Below, one piece after another: positions 1-7,709 of a DNA stretch of 64,000 nucleotides. The DNA comes from Longimicrobium sp. (GTDB lineage: Bacteria > Gemmatimonadota > Gemmatimonadetes > Longimicrobiales > Longimicrobiaceae): the NCBI GenBank assembly GCA_036377595.1, contig DASUYB010000089.1, positions 228,233 to 292,232 on the forward strand. Direction: 5' to 3'. How positions within the stretch are numbered: position 1 is the stretch's first letter; each line of letters starts with the position of its first letter. The position numbers and the translations under genes were made by a program. The notes below the pieces were generated by a model. The model saw only the letters and a list, made by a program, of their open reading frames with translations, searched no databases and was not told where the DNA came from.

Positions 1-1
1 C

Positions 2-157
2 ATCGCGCTGATGGCCGCGCTCTGGGCCGCCCAGCAGTTCGGCGCCATGCCGAAGGTGATCGACAGCCTGTGGTTCGCGCTGCTGGGCTCGGCGGTGACA
101 GTGGGCGTGGGGTGCGCGCTGGCGGCGGTGCGGCGGCCGGTTTTGCGGGGCGAATGA
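2..157 (+). CDS. C-terminal end of a membrane transporter (possibly sodium:solute symporter)
   Basis: Only the last 51 residues are in the window; the gene begins upstream. The readable part is a hydrophobic segment (IALMAALWAAQQFGAMP), a short loop with Lys-Val-Ile-Asp, then a second hydrophobic helix (WFALLGSAVTVGVGCALAA) and a basic tail. The 'W-F/Y-x-L-x-G-S-x-V-T-x-x-V-G' pattern resembles the last helix of sodium:solute symporters, but 51 residues cannot decide the family. The stop codon lies inside a dispersed repeat (149-197), so the repeat supplies the very C-terminus. Confidence 0.4.
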   Translation: MALMAALWAAQQFGAMPKVIDSLWFALLGSAVTVGVGCALAAVRRPVLRGE

Positions 158-197
158 ATTCGCTGCGACAACCACACGAAGTCCGCCTTCGCGGACT
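149..197 (+). repeat. Dispersed repeat with exact 20-nt core (copy 1)
   Basis: The segment has an EcoRI-like palindrome (GCGAATGAATTCGC) followed by the 20-nt core GAAGTCCGCCTTCGCGGACT at 178-197. The core folds as a hairpin (AGTCCGC/GCGGACT). The same 20 nt recur exactly at 28808-28827 on this strand and 15531-15550 on the other. The upstream part is shared, with small changes, at 28777-28807. Confidence 0.8.
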
Positions 198-318
198 ACC
201 GGCTGCGGCTTGGACGAGGCGGCGGCGCGCGCGACGGGCATCACGCCGGAGACACACGCAGATCCAGCAGTTGCTGTTTCTTCCTTCAAGAACCTAGAGA
301 CGAGAACGGACGGGCGCG

Positions 319-1134
319 GTGGATCCGATCCTGTTGCTGAAGGCGGCGGTGATGGGGCTGGTGGAGGGGGCCACGGAGTTCATCCCCGTGTCGTCCACCG
401 GGCACCTGATCATCGCGGGCGACCTGCTGGGCTTCGACCGGTGGCACGGGGCGGAGACCTTCGAGATCTTCATCCAGCTGGGGGCCATCCTGGCGGTGGT
501 GTGGCTGTACCGCGCCAAGATCTTCGGCGTGGTGCGCACCGCCCCGCGCGACGAGCGCTCGCGGCGGCTGATCCTGAACCTGGTCATCGCCTTCCTGCCG
601 GCGGCGATCGTCGGCTTCCTGGCGCACGACTTCATCAAGGACAGGCTCTTCAACCCCGTCACCGTCGCGATCGCGCTGGTGGTGGGCGGCTTCGTCATCC
701 TGGCGATCGAGGCGTGGCACCGGCGCGTCGTCACCGAGACGGTGGACGACGTGCGGCCTCGCGAGGCGCTGGGGGTGGGGCTGGCGCAGCTGCTGTCTCT
801 GATCCCCGGCACGTCGCGCTCGGGGGCCACCATCATGGGCGGCGTGAGCCTGGGACTGAGCCGCGTGGCGGCGACGGAGTTCAGCTTCTTCCTGGCGATC
901 CCCGTGATGTTCGCGGCCACGCTCTACGACCTGTGGAAGAGCCGTGACCTGCTCTCCGGCGCGGACCTGCCGGTGTTCGCGGTGGGCTTCGTCGTCTCGT
1001 TCGTCTCCGCGCTGCTGGTGATCCGCTGGCTGCTGCGCTTCGTGGCGCACCACGACTTCCGCGGTTTCGCATGGTACCGCATCGTCTTCGGCCTCCTCCT
1101 GCTCGGCTTCTACTGGGCGACGATGCGCGGATAA
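319..1134 (+). CDS. uppP: Undecaprenyl-diphosphatase UppP/BacA
   Basis: This integral membrane phosphatase removes phosphate from undecaprenyl diphosphate so the lipid carrier for peptidoglycan and other envelope glycans can be reused. At 271 residues it has the usual family length. Both signature regions are visible: GATEFIPVSSTGHL near residues 17-30 and PGTSRSGATI at 163-172, which hold the catalytic Glu, Ser and Arg residues, with about eight hydrophobic segments between and after them. The start is a GTG giving MDPILLLKAAVMG; no strong Shine-Dalgarno is seen. It appears monocistronic, with a degenerate palindrome just after the stop. Confidence 0.96.
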   Translation: MDPILLLKAAVMGLVEGATEFIPVSSTGHLIIAGDLLGFDRWHGAETFEIFIQLGAILAVVWLYRAKIFGVVRTAPRDERSRRLILNLVIAFLPAAIVGFLAHDFIKDRLFNPVTVAIALVVGGFVILAIEAWHRRVVTETVDDVRPREALGVGLAQLLSLIPGTSRSGATIMGGVSLGLSRVAATEFSFFLAIPVMFAATLYDLWKSRDLLSGADLPVFAVGFVVSFVSALLVIRWLLRFVAHHDFRGFAWYRIVFGLLLLGFYWATMRG

Positions 1135-1141
1135 CAGATGG

Positions 1142-1206
1142 TCTCACGCAGAGTTAGCAGGGTGTAGCAGTGATACTGACCGCTAACTCTGCCAACCCTG
1201 CGTGAC
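1142..1206. repeat. 3' palindrome family, degenerate copy 1
   Basis: The arms carry TCACGCAGAGTTAGCAGGG and its imperfect complement ending CCCTGCGTGA. It lies directly downstream of uppP and is the most diverged member of the ten-copy family described at 3640-3710. Confidence 0.6.
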
Positions 1207-1297
1207 AAAATTTTTTCTCGATTTCGGGGTTCGGAACGTGTGTTTTTGATGTATATTTCTCTGTGCTTTCATCGTCTTTCATCCGCCGGAGCATGCC

Positions 1298-1531
1298 ATG
1301 CGTACAGAAGGCGCGTACTCGGAGCTTGCTGATTTCCTCGCCGCCAACATCGCGCCGGACACGCTGATCGCATTCCGCCCATCCGGGAACACGCGCCGCC
1401 GGGTCGTCGACCTCGTCGAGCGCGAAAAGACCTCGGGTCTGTCCCGCGCAGAACGGTCGGAGCTCGACCACTTCCTCTCGATCGAACACCTCATGCGCTT
1501 GGCAAAGGCGCGCGCACGTCTGGCGGAGTGA
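1298..1531 (+). CDS. Small conserved hypothetical protein (77 aa)
   Basis: This is a 77-residue, mostly helical soluble protein with no membrane segment. The C-terminal half (RAERSELDHFLSIEHLMR, then LAKARARL) resembles an unnamed small-protein family I recall from cyanobacteria and planctomycetes, whose pattern is roughly 'FRPS..t..Rv..L..RE...L...ER.ELD..l..EHLm.laKArA'. There the gene often precedes an HNH endonuclease gene; no such partner is present here, so it is an orphan. The ATG start follows an AT-richer leader containing TATATT, a possible -10. Function is unknown. Confidence 0.7.
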   Translation: MRTEGAYSELADFLAANIAPDTLIAFRPSGNTRRRVVDLVEREKTSGLSRAERSELDHFLSIEHLMRLAKARARLAE

Positions 1532-1544
1532 ATTATCGGCTGCC

Positions 1545-1780
1545 GCAATTGATTGTGCATTCCGGCCGGATGTCATTCCGAGCGGCGCCGCTGCTCCGAA
1601 TCTTCGATCGCGCGGATGCCGGGCGGCGCCCGAGGAATCTGTGGCATACGTCCGAGCGACAGGCGGCCTGTGGCTCAGGAGCCGGCCACAGATTCCTCAG
1701 GCGCCACGGCTTCGGCATGGAAGACAGGTCAGCGCGGCGCCTTCGGAATGACATTCCTTCCGGCAATGCGCAGTTGATCC
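1545..1780. repeat. Nested inverted-repeat element, possibly a small non-autonomous mobile element
   Basis: Three sets of inverted arms are nested about one centre. The outer arms are 1545-1565 and 1760-1780 (imperfect). The middle arms are ATGTCATTCCGAGCGGCGCC near 1570-1589 and its near-complement near 1735-1755. The inner arms are CGAGGAATCTGTGGC at 1631-1645 and GCCACAGATTCCTC at 1685-1698. No ORF inside looks real. The layout could be a palindromic repeat unit or a MITE-like remnant. Confidence 0.6.
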
Positions 1781-1826
1781 GGAGATTCAGTGTGACAGAT
1801 CTCCACTCTTGCGTGTGAATGCATCA

Positions 1827-1868
1827 GAGCGCCCCGGAACGCCTGGTTCCGCGGCGCTCCCGATTTTT
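1827..1868 (+). terminator. Candidate rho-independent terminator
   Basis: A GC-rich stem (GAGCGCC..CGGAAC paired with GTTCCG..GGCGCTC) is followed within a few bases by ATTTTT. It sits 60 nt before the M28 peptidase start, so it may end transcription from upstream or act as an attenuator in that gene's leader. Confidence 0.5.
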
Positions 1869-1927
1869 GCGTGGCTTGGCGGCGAATCTCGCCTCATATC
1901 CCCAGCACCACCTCGCCGGAGGCACGG

Positions 1928-3631
1928 GTGATCCACGGACGGAGCAGGCTCGGCATGATCGCGGCGGGCGCGCTCGGGTGCGCGCTGGCGGCCGGTCCGG
2001 CGCTCGCTCAGGCGGGCGTGGCGCGCGCGGAGCAGGGGGTCACGGCGGAGCGGCTGCTGCAGCACGTGCGCGTGCTGGCCTCGGACCGCTTCGGCGGGCG
2101 CGGGCCGGGGACGTTCGGCGAGGACTCGACCGTCGCCTACCTGGCCGACCAGCTCCGGCGGATGGGGCTGCAGCCGGGGAACGCGGGGAGCTTCTTCCAG
2201 ACCGTGCCACTGGTCGGCACCATCAGCCAGGTGACCGCGTCGGTAGCCGTGCGCGGCCAGCGGCAGGAGCTGAGGCAGCCGGATGACTATGTCGCCTGGT
2301 CGATGCGGCCGAATGCGGAAGTGCGCGTCGACGACAGCGAGCTCGTGTTCGTGGGCTACGGGGTGGTGGCGCCGGAGTTCGGGTGGGACGACTTCAAGGG
2401 CGTGGACGTGCGCGGCAAGACGGTGGTGATGCTGGTCGGTGACCCGCCCATCCCCGATCCGCGCGACCCGGCGAGGCTGGACCCGCGCGTCTTCCGCGGT
2501 CCCGCGATGACGTACTACGGGCGCTGGACCTACAAGTACGAGACGGCGGCGGCGCGCGGCGCGGCGGCGTGCATCATCGTCCACCAGACGGGGCCGGCGG
2601 GATACGCGTGGGGCGTCGTGGCGTCGAACACCGGCCGCGAGCGCTTCGACATCCAGGGCGCGGGCGCGCAGCACATCCCCGTGGAGGGGTGGATCCAGCT
2701 CGATGTTGCGAAGCGGCTGTTCTCCGCCGCGGGGCAGGACTTCGACGCGCTGGAGCGCGCGGCCGCCACGCGCGCGTTCCGCCCGGTCTCGCTCGGCGCG
2801 ACGGCCAGCTTCGTGGTGCGCAATGCCGTACGCGAGGTGCGGTCGCGCAACGTCGTGGCGCGGCTCGACGGGCGCGACCCGGCGGCGCGCAGCCAGTACG
2901 TCCTCTACACCGCGCACTGGGACCACTTCGGGATCGGCCGCACCATCAACGGCGACTCGATCTACAACGGCGCGCTGGACAACGCCGCCGGACTGGCGTG
3001 GCTGCTGGAGACGGCGCGCGCCTACCGTGCGCTGCCGACCGCGCCGCGGCGGAGCATCGTCTTCCTCGCCGTCACCGCGGAGGAGCAGGGGCTGCTGGGC
3101 GCGCGCTGGTACGCGGCGCATCCCATCTACCCGCTGGCGCGCACGCTGGCGGACATCAACATGGACATCCCCAACCCGTGGGGCCGCACCCGCTCGATCG
3201 TCAGCGTGAGCCACGGCCAGACGACGCTGGAGGGGATCCTCGCGCGCGAGGCGGCGCGCGTGGGGCGGCGGGTCGTGCCCGATCCGGAGCCGGAGAAGGG
3301 CTACTTCTACCGCTCGGACCACTTCGAGCTGTCGCGGCAGGGGGTGCCCGCGCTGGCGTTCCTCTTCCCCGGCACGGACTACATCGGCCGGCCGGCGGAC
3401 TACGGCACCCGCGTCCGCGCCAACTACGTCGCCAACGATTACCACAAGCCGACGGACGAGGTGAAGCCCGACTGGGACCTCGCGGGGATGGTGGACGACA
3501 CGCGCCTCCTCTTCCGCGTGGGGATCGACGTGGCGAACGGGACGACGTGGCCGCAGTGGAACCCCGGCACCGAGTTCCGCGCCGCCCGCGAGCGGATGCT
3601 CCATCCCCGCAACTGCGGCAACTGCGATTAA
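1928..3631 (+). CDS. Secreted M28-family zinc peptidase with PA-like insert
   Basis: This is a probable exported aminopeptidase or carboxypeptidase of family M28. The GTG start was chosen because GGAGG at 1918-1922 lies 5 nt upstream and translation from it gives a compact signal peptide (residues 1-28, ending ALAQA). An in-frame upstream ATG lacks this support. Residues about 136-260 fit a protease-associated insert. The metal site is complete: His330 (TAHWDHF), Asp351 (GALDNAAG), Glu385-Glu386 (TAEEQG), Asp413 (NMDIP) and His465 (RSDHFE). The 567-residue length is normal for PA-containing M28 enzymes. It converges on an M1 peptidase gene across a palindrome. Confidence 0.93.
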   Translation: MIHGRSRLGMIAAGALGCALAAGPALAQAGVARAEQGVTAERLLQHVRVLASDRFGGRGPGTFGEDSTVAYLADQLRRMGLQPGNAGSFFQTVPLVGTISQVTASVAVRGQRQELRQPDDYVAWSMRPNAEVRVDDSELVFVGYGVVAPEFGWDDFKGVDVRGKTVVMLVGDPPIPDPRDPARLDPRVFRGPAMTYYGRWTYKYETAAARGAAACIIVHQTGPAGYAWGVVASNTGRERFDIQGAGAQHIPVEGWIQLDVAKRLFSAAGQDFDALERAAATRAFRPVSLGATASFVVRNAVREVRSRNVVARLDGRDPAARSQYVLYTAHWDHFGIGRTINGDSIYNGALDNAAGLAWLLETARAYRALPTAPRRSIVFLAVTAEEQGLLGARWYAAHPIYPLARTLADINMDIPNPWGRTRSIVSVSHGQTTLEGILAREAARVGRRVVPDPEPEKGYFYRSDHFELSRQGVPALAFLFPGTDYIGRPADYGTRVRANYVANDYHKPTDEVKPDWDLAGMVDDTRLLFRVGIDVANGTTWPQWNPGTEFRAARERMLHPRNCGNCD

Positions 3632-3639
3632 AGACTGGT

Positions 3640-3710
3640 CTCACGCAGAGGAGCAGAGGCAGCGGAGAACTGAACGCAGTTCCTCTGCTGCCTCTGCTCC
3701 TCTGCGTGAG
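3640..3710. repeat. 3' palindrome family, copy 2 (24-bp perfect arms)
   Basis: The left arm begins CTCACGCAGAGGAGCAGAGG and is matched by a right arm ending CCTCTGCGTGAG; the first 24 bp pair perfectly around a short centre. It fills the gap between the convergent M28 and M1 peptidase genes and is a likely bidirectional terminator. Related copies are at 1142, 19341, 30821, 39526, 48691, 52198, 57680, 61606 and 62547. Confidence 0.85.
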
Positions 3711-3733
3711 CTCCTTCTGTTCAGCAGATCACG

Positions 3734-5542
3734 TCACTGCACCGGCGCGGCGTTGTTCGCGCGGTTGTAGTCGATCAGCACCCACTTTGGATCGAGCATC
3801 ACCGTCGCGGGCTTCGCGGCGGTCGTCACCGTCACGGTCTGGCGGCGGTCGCGCGAGGTCAGGCGCTGGGTGGCGCCGCCCACCTGGAGGTCGACCGGCA
3901 TCCACGCCTCGCCGGCGCGCTGCACGGTGACGGTGGTGCTCCATCTCCCATCACCCAGCTGGCGCGCGCGGGCTTCGGCGACGGAATAGTCGAGCTTGTC
4001 GGTGCGGCGGATCCACTGGTCCCAGAACCAGCCCAGCTGCTGCCCGCTCACCTGCTCCGCCACCTGCCGGAAGTCCTCGCCCGTCACGTGGCGGAACTGG
4101 TAGCGCCGCGCGTACTCGCGCAGCACGCGCTCGAACACCGGCGTCCCGAGATGCTCGCGCAGCATGCGGAAGACGGCCGACGGCTTGGTGTAGGTCATCA
4201 GGTTGTACATCCGGAAGCTGCGGAACGCCTCGGCGGGGAGCGCGATGGCCTGCGTGCTGTCGCCGCGCTCGACCTGCTCCAGCGTCTGCATCGTCCCGCG
4301 CCAAACGTTGGTCGTGTCGCCCGTCCGGCGGTTCTTCTCCTCCGTGTACCAGCTGGTCATGAACGAGGTGAAGCCCTCGTCCAGCCATCCCTCCTTCCAC
4401 TCGTTGTTCCCCAGGATCCCGTGCAGCCACTGGTGCGTGGTCTCGTGCACGATCAGCCCCTCGGCGGCGCTGCCGTCCATCACCACCATGGGGAACTCGG
4501 TGCCGCCGCTCTCGATGCGGTGGAGGTTCGTCAGCTGCGGCCACGGGTACTGCGAGAGCTTCGACTGCAGCCACACCAGCGCGTCGTACGTCCGCCGCGA
4601 CGCCTGGTTGTTGGCCCACGACGTGTCCTCGGGGAGATAGAGGACGTGGATGGTGGGGAGCCCGCGCGCCACGGAGTCGGCGTCGCTGACCACCGCGCGC
4701 TCCACGATGTCGTGGCGGTAGCGGGGATCGATGGACCAGGCGAAGTGGTGCACGTTCTCGGCGTGGAAGCGCACCAGCTTGCGCCCCGCCGCCACCGGCT
4801 CGGTGACGAGGCCGAGCGCGCCGCCGCCGCGGTTGTAGAAGCGCTTCTCGAAGTCCGTCACCGTGTAGCCCGGATCGCCCGCCACCGCCACGCCCGTGGC
4901 GCCGATCACCTGGTCGGCGGCGACGTCGAGGGTGACGTCGTACGTCGCGTACTCGCCGTAGAACTCGCCCTGCGGCAGCAGCGGGTGCGCCTCCCATCCC
5001 CAGCGGTCGTACACGGCGATGCGCGGGTACCACTGCGCGAAGTCGTAGTGCCGCCCCGCCCTCCCCTGCCGGCGGGGAAGCGTCGCCAGCCGCGCGTCCC
5101 AGTCCATCCGCAGCTCCGCCGTCGCGCCCGGCGGCAGCCGCGCGGGGAGCGGGATGGCGGCGACGGTGGAGTCGGGCGAGAGCGGGTAGACGGGGCGCAC
5201 CGCGCGGCCGTCGACGGTGACCGAGGTGAAGCGCTCGTAGGCGTGGTCGTTGGGCCCCAGCGCCTGGAAGCGGTCGACCCCCTGCTCCAGCTCGCGCCGC
5301 GCCCACGCGCTGTTGGGGCGGAAGGCGTTCAGGTGCTGGTGGAGATAGATGGTGTCGAGCGCGCGCGGGGCGTGGTTGGTGTAGCGCAGCCGCGCGCGGC
5401 CGTGCAGCACCGACGTCTGCTCGTCGAGCCGCGCCTCGATGCGGTACTGCACGCCCTGCTGGAAGGCGCCGGCGCCCTGCGCGGGCGCGGCGAGCGGAAC
5501 GAGGAGGGCCGCGGCGGCCGCGGCGGTCACGCTGAGTCTCAT
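3734..5542 (-). CDS. Secreted M1-family metallopeptidase (gluzincin)
   Basis: This is an exported zinc aminopeptidase-like protein of 602 residues. The chosen ATG gives a signal peptide (MRLSVTAAAAAALLVPLAA) with a cleavage site near AQG; a longer in-frame ORF upstream has no such feature. After an N-terminal beta domain the zinc motif is HETTH at 366-370 with the third ligand Glu389 in WLDEGFT, the HExxH-(18)-E spacing of family M1. The exopeptidase GxMEN motif is replaced by GGTEFP (346-351), as in many bacterial M1 relatives, so substrate type is uncertain. It is divergent from the DUF4112 gene. Confidence 0.92.
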   Translation of the reverse strand: MRLSVTAAAAAALLVPLAAPAQGAGAFQQGVQYRIEARLDEQTSVLHGRARLRYTNHAPRALDTIYLHQHLNAFRPNSAWARRELEQGVDRFQALGPNDHAYERFTSVTVDGRAVRPVYPLSPDSTVAAIPLPARLPPGATAELRMDWDARLATLPRRQGRAGRHYDFAQWYPRIAVYDRWGWEAHPLLPQGEFYGEYATYDVTLDVAADQVIGATGVAVAGDPGYTVTDFEKRFYNRGGGALGLVTEPVAAGRKLVRFHAENVHHFAWSIDPRYRHDIVERAVVSDADSVARGLPTIHVLYLPEDTSWANNQASRRTYDALVWLQSKLSQYPWPQLTNLHRIESGGTEFPMVVMDGSAAEGLIVHETTHQWLHGILGNNEWKEGWLDEGFTSFMTSWYTEEKNRRTGDTTNVWRGTMQTLEQVERGDSTQAIALPAEAFRSFRMYNLMTYTKPSAVFRMLREHLGTPVFERVLREYARRYQFRHVTGEDFRQVAEQVSGQQLGWFWDQWIRRTDKLDYSVAEARARQLGDGRWSTTVTVQRAGEAWMPVDLQVGGATQRLTSRDRRQTVTVTTAAKPATVMLDPKWVLIDYNRANNAAPVQ

Positions 5543-5663
5543 CCACACCTGCAGGGGTTGGGGTCCGGCGCCAACATCGCCCGGCGCGCGGCGGAGTGCA
5601 AGGCGCCGCGGCGCGCCGTGTGCGTAGCGGGCGTGCCGGACCGCGGAACCGACGGGAGGCGGC

Positions 5664-6167
5664 GTGGCGACGAAGACCGTGGCGATGGACGACCCTCGCG
5701 AAGCGAAGCGCACCGCGCTGGTGCGGCGGCTGGACACGCTGGCGTACCTGCTCGACAACTCCATCCCTATCCCCGGCACGGGCACGCGCGTGGGGCTCGA
5801 CGCGGTGATCGGGCTGATCCCCGGCATCGGCGACGCGGCGGGCGCCATCCTGTCGGGCTACATCGTGCTCGAGGCGGCGCGGCTCGGCGCCGGCTTCGCG
5901 GTGATCCTGCGGATGCTGCTGAACGTGGGGATCGAGACGGTGGTGGGCGCCATCCCGCTCCTCGGCGACCTGTTCGACGCGGGATGGAAGGCCAACGAGC
6001 GCAACCTCCGCCTGCTGCACCGGGCCATCGACGCGCCCGGGGCGGCGCGGCGGACGAGCTGGCTGTTCGTGGGCTTCGTGCTGCTGGTGATCCTGGGGAT
6101 GCTGGCGGGGGTGGCGTGGGTGGTGTGGTGGCTGCTGACGCACTTCACCCAGCCCGCGACGTGGTAG
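5664..6167 (+). CDS. DUF4112 membrane protein
   Basis: This is a 167-residue inner-membrane protein of the DUF4112 family. The recognisable core is RRLDTLAYLLDNSIPIPGTG followed by GLDAVIGLIPGIGD and a hydrophobic stretch, then ETVVGAIPLLGDLFDAGWKA, the duplicated 'GxIPxxGD' theme of the family. A C-terminal helix near residues 135-160 is strongly hydrophobic. The start is GTG at 5664 with GGGAGG four nt before it. The function of DUF4112 proteins is not known. It is monocistronic and divergent from the M1 peptidase gene. Confidence 0.9.
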   Translation: MATKTVAMDDPREAKRTALVRRLDTLAYLLDNSIPIPGTGTRVGLDAVIGLIPGIGDAAGAILSGYIVLEAARLGAGFAVILRMLLNVGIETVVGAIPLLGDLFDAGWKANERNLRLLHRAIDAPGAARRTSWLFVGFVLLVILGMLAGVAWVVWWLLTHFTQPATW

Positions 6168-6343
6168 GCCAACTGCCCGCGGGGTGACGGCGATCCAGAG
6201 CAGACCGCGCGCTTCGACGGCAGGGATTCGGCGGATCACGTCCCATATGTCTCACACAATCCGCCATTGATTGTGCAAACCTTATCATCTCTTTCTCCAA
6301 CTTTAAGCTCATAAGCAACAGCGCCAATCCGGTAAACATATGG

Positions 6344-6373
6344 TTGACAAGAATCCATCTCCGCTCTTATACT
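6344..6373 (+). promoter_or_regulatory. Sigma70-type promoter for the DUF4082 lipoprotein
   Basis: TTGACA (6344-6349) and TATACT (6368-6373) are separated by 18 bp, in a locally AT-rich stretch of an otherwise gene-free interval (6168-6511). The implied 5' leader to the ATG at 6512 is about 130 nt. The rest of the interval shows nothing recognisable. Confidence 0.75.
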
Positions 6374-6511
6374 GCCTTTCCAGTTACGCACGTCGGTAGC
6401 TGTCGCCTGCCTTGCCAGCACACGCCGGCCGGGCCGGAGTGCGCAACGATGCCCATCTCCGGGCGTGACCGGCGTGCATCACCCCCGTACCCACCCTACG
6501 AGGAGGCACAC

Positions 6512-7123
6512 ATGCGGAGACAGTTCCTGCTGGCGTCCGTCGCGACGCTGGCGCTCGCCGGCTGCGCCGACGGGCCGACGGCCGCCGTCCAGACGGAGAC
6601 CCCGGATGCGCCGAAGTCCGCGCCGTCGTTCTACGCGTCGGGCGACCGCTTCGGCATCTTCGACGGGATCACGCCCGCCAGCACGCTCGACGCCTCGCCC
6701 GGCTGGGAGGTCGGCACCCGCTTCTACGTCACCGCGCCCGGGTGCGTGGTGCAGCTGCGCTTCTACCGGGCCGCGGGCGAGACGGGGACCAACACCGTCA
6801 AGCTCTGGTCGAACTCGGGCCAGCTCCTCGCCTCGCAGACGTTCAGCGGCGCCACCACCGGGTGGAACTACGTGGAGTTGCGCAACCACGGCATCGGCCC
6901 GTACTACGACTTCAGCGTCTGCCTCCAGACGAACACGTGGTACCGCGTGTCGGTGAACACCAACACGAAGCAGGTGAAGACCTTCGGCTATCTCGACAGT
7001 GGCCCCATCGTCCGTGGGCCCCTCGTGGCCGACGCGGGCTTCTACGGCCAGCCCACCGGCAGCATGCCCACCACCCAGACGGGCAGCATCTTCTTCGTGG
7101 ACGTGGTGTTCGAGGCGGACTAG
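6512..7123 (+). CDS. DUF4082-domain lipoprotein
   Basis: This 203-residue lipoprotein has a short signal peptide with lipobox LALAGC, then one DUF4082 domain: the segments SPGWEVGTRFYVTAPGC, LWSNSGQLLASQTFSG and TTGWNYVEL are the family's beta-sandwich pattern. DUF4082 modules occur on extracellular proteins and probably bind surfaces or carbohydrates; no enzyme residues are seen. The ATG at 6512 follows GAGGAGG. A longer in-frame ORF would start at 6344, which is inside the promoter, and is rejected. A hairpin terminator follows the stop. Confidence 0.88.
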   Translation: MRRQFLLASVATLALAGCADGPTAAVQTETPDAPKSAPSFYASGDRFGIFDGITPASTLDASPGWEVGTRFYVTAPGCVVQLRFYRAAGETGTNTVKLWSNSGQLLASQTFSGATTGWNYVELRNHGIGPYYDFSVCLQTNTWYRVSVNTNTKQVKTFGYLDSGPIVRGPLVADAGFYGQPTGSMPTTQTGSIFFVDVVFEAD

Positions 7124-7153
7124 CCGCTCGCGCGGACCGGCGCGGACGGAAAA

Positions 7154-7183
7154 CGCCCCGCGGGACTCAGGTCCCGCGGGGCG
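7154..7183. terminator. Hairpin terminator between convergent genes
   Basis: A perfect 13-bp stem (CGCCCCGCGGGAC and its complement) with a 4-nt TCAG loop is flanked on the left by AAAA, so it reads as stem plus U-tract for the minus-strand VOC gene. It also lies just past the DUF4082 gene. Confidence 0.7.
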
Positions 7184-7206
7184 CCGCCGTCTGGAACACA
7201 TCCTCC

Positions 7207-7626
7207 TCACCCGTCGCCGAACGTCTCCGCGTCAGTGAGGTGCCAGATGGAGGGGGTGCCGAGCTCGATGCTGTTGCCGGCCGGGTCGCGGAAGTAGATC
7301 GATCTCCCCCCGCCCGGCCACTCCTTCTCCTGCTCGATCTCCACGCCCCGCGCGCGCAGGTGCGCCCGCCACCCCTCCAGCTCGCCCGCTGCCGCGGCGA
7401 AGCAGGCGTGCCCCGCGCCCGCCGCGCCGTGGCCAGGGATGAATCCCCCCGCCGCCGTCTCGCGCGGGTCGAAGACCAGGAACACGCGCCCGCCGCAGCG
7501 GAAGAACACGTGCCGCCCCTCCACCCGCGCGATCCGCTCCAGCCCCAGCACCTCCGTGTAGAAGCGCTCGGCCGCGTCCAGGTCCTCGGCGTAGAGGCAG
7601 GTCTCCAGGATCTCGCGGGCGCGCAT
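7207..7626 (-). CDS. VOC-family (glyoxalase/bleomycin-resistance fold) protein
   Basis: A 139-residue single-unit vicinal-oxygen-chelate protein. The N-terminal strand-helix unit (LETCLYAEDLDAAERFYTEV) and the C-terminal motif YFRDPAGNSIEL, with the conserved Glu metal ligand, are diagnostic of the superfamily. One paired betaalphabetabetabeta module per half suggests a homodimer. Substrate cannot be told from sequence; such proteins include lyases, dioxygenases and drug-binding proteins. The start ATG abuts a short tandem repeat (7631-7668), and the secreted isoaspartyl peptidase gene lies just upstream on the same strand. Confidence 0.9.
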   Translation of the reverse strand: MRAREILETCLYAEDLDAAERFYTEVLGLERIARVEGRHVFFRCGGRVFLVFDPRETAAGGFIPGHGAAGAGHACFAAAAGELEGWRAHLRARGVEIEQEKEWPGGGRSIYFRDPAGNSIELGTPSIWHLTDAETFGDG

Positions 7627-7630
7627 TGGC

Positions 7631-7668
7631 CAGTGCGAAGGTGCGAGAGTGCGAAGGTGCGAAAGTCG
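7631..7668. repeat. AGTGCGA-type heptamer repeat
   Basis: Four to five imperfect 7-bp units (AGTGCGAAGGTGCGAGAGTG and on) lie between two minus-strand genes. Related arrays are at 25554-25617 and 59056-59088. Confidence 0.7.
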
Positions 7669-7709
7669 ATCGGCCGCCGGAGGTTGCGTGGCGGCCGATC
7701 ATCTTTCCC

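Noticed and set aside
286..1053. Long minus-strand ORFs opposite uppP
   Set aside because: uppP motifs are on the plus strand; the opposite frames are Arg/His-rich low-complexity translations typical of high GC shadows.
1787..3604. 605-codon minus-strand ORF opposite the M28 peptidase
   Set aside because: The composition is His/Arg-rich without any family motif, and the plus frame has a full M28 metal site, signal peptide and Shine-Dalgarno.
6344..6511. N-terminal extension of the DUF4082 lipoprotein
   Set aside because: The segment contains the promoter; only the ATG at 6512 gives a lipobox and Shine-Dalgarno.
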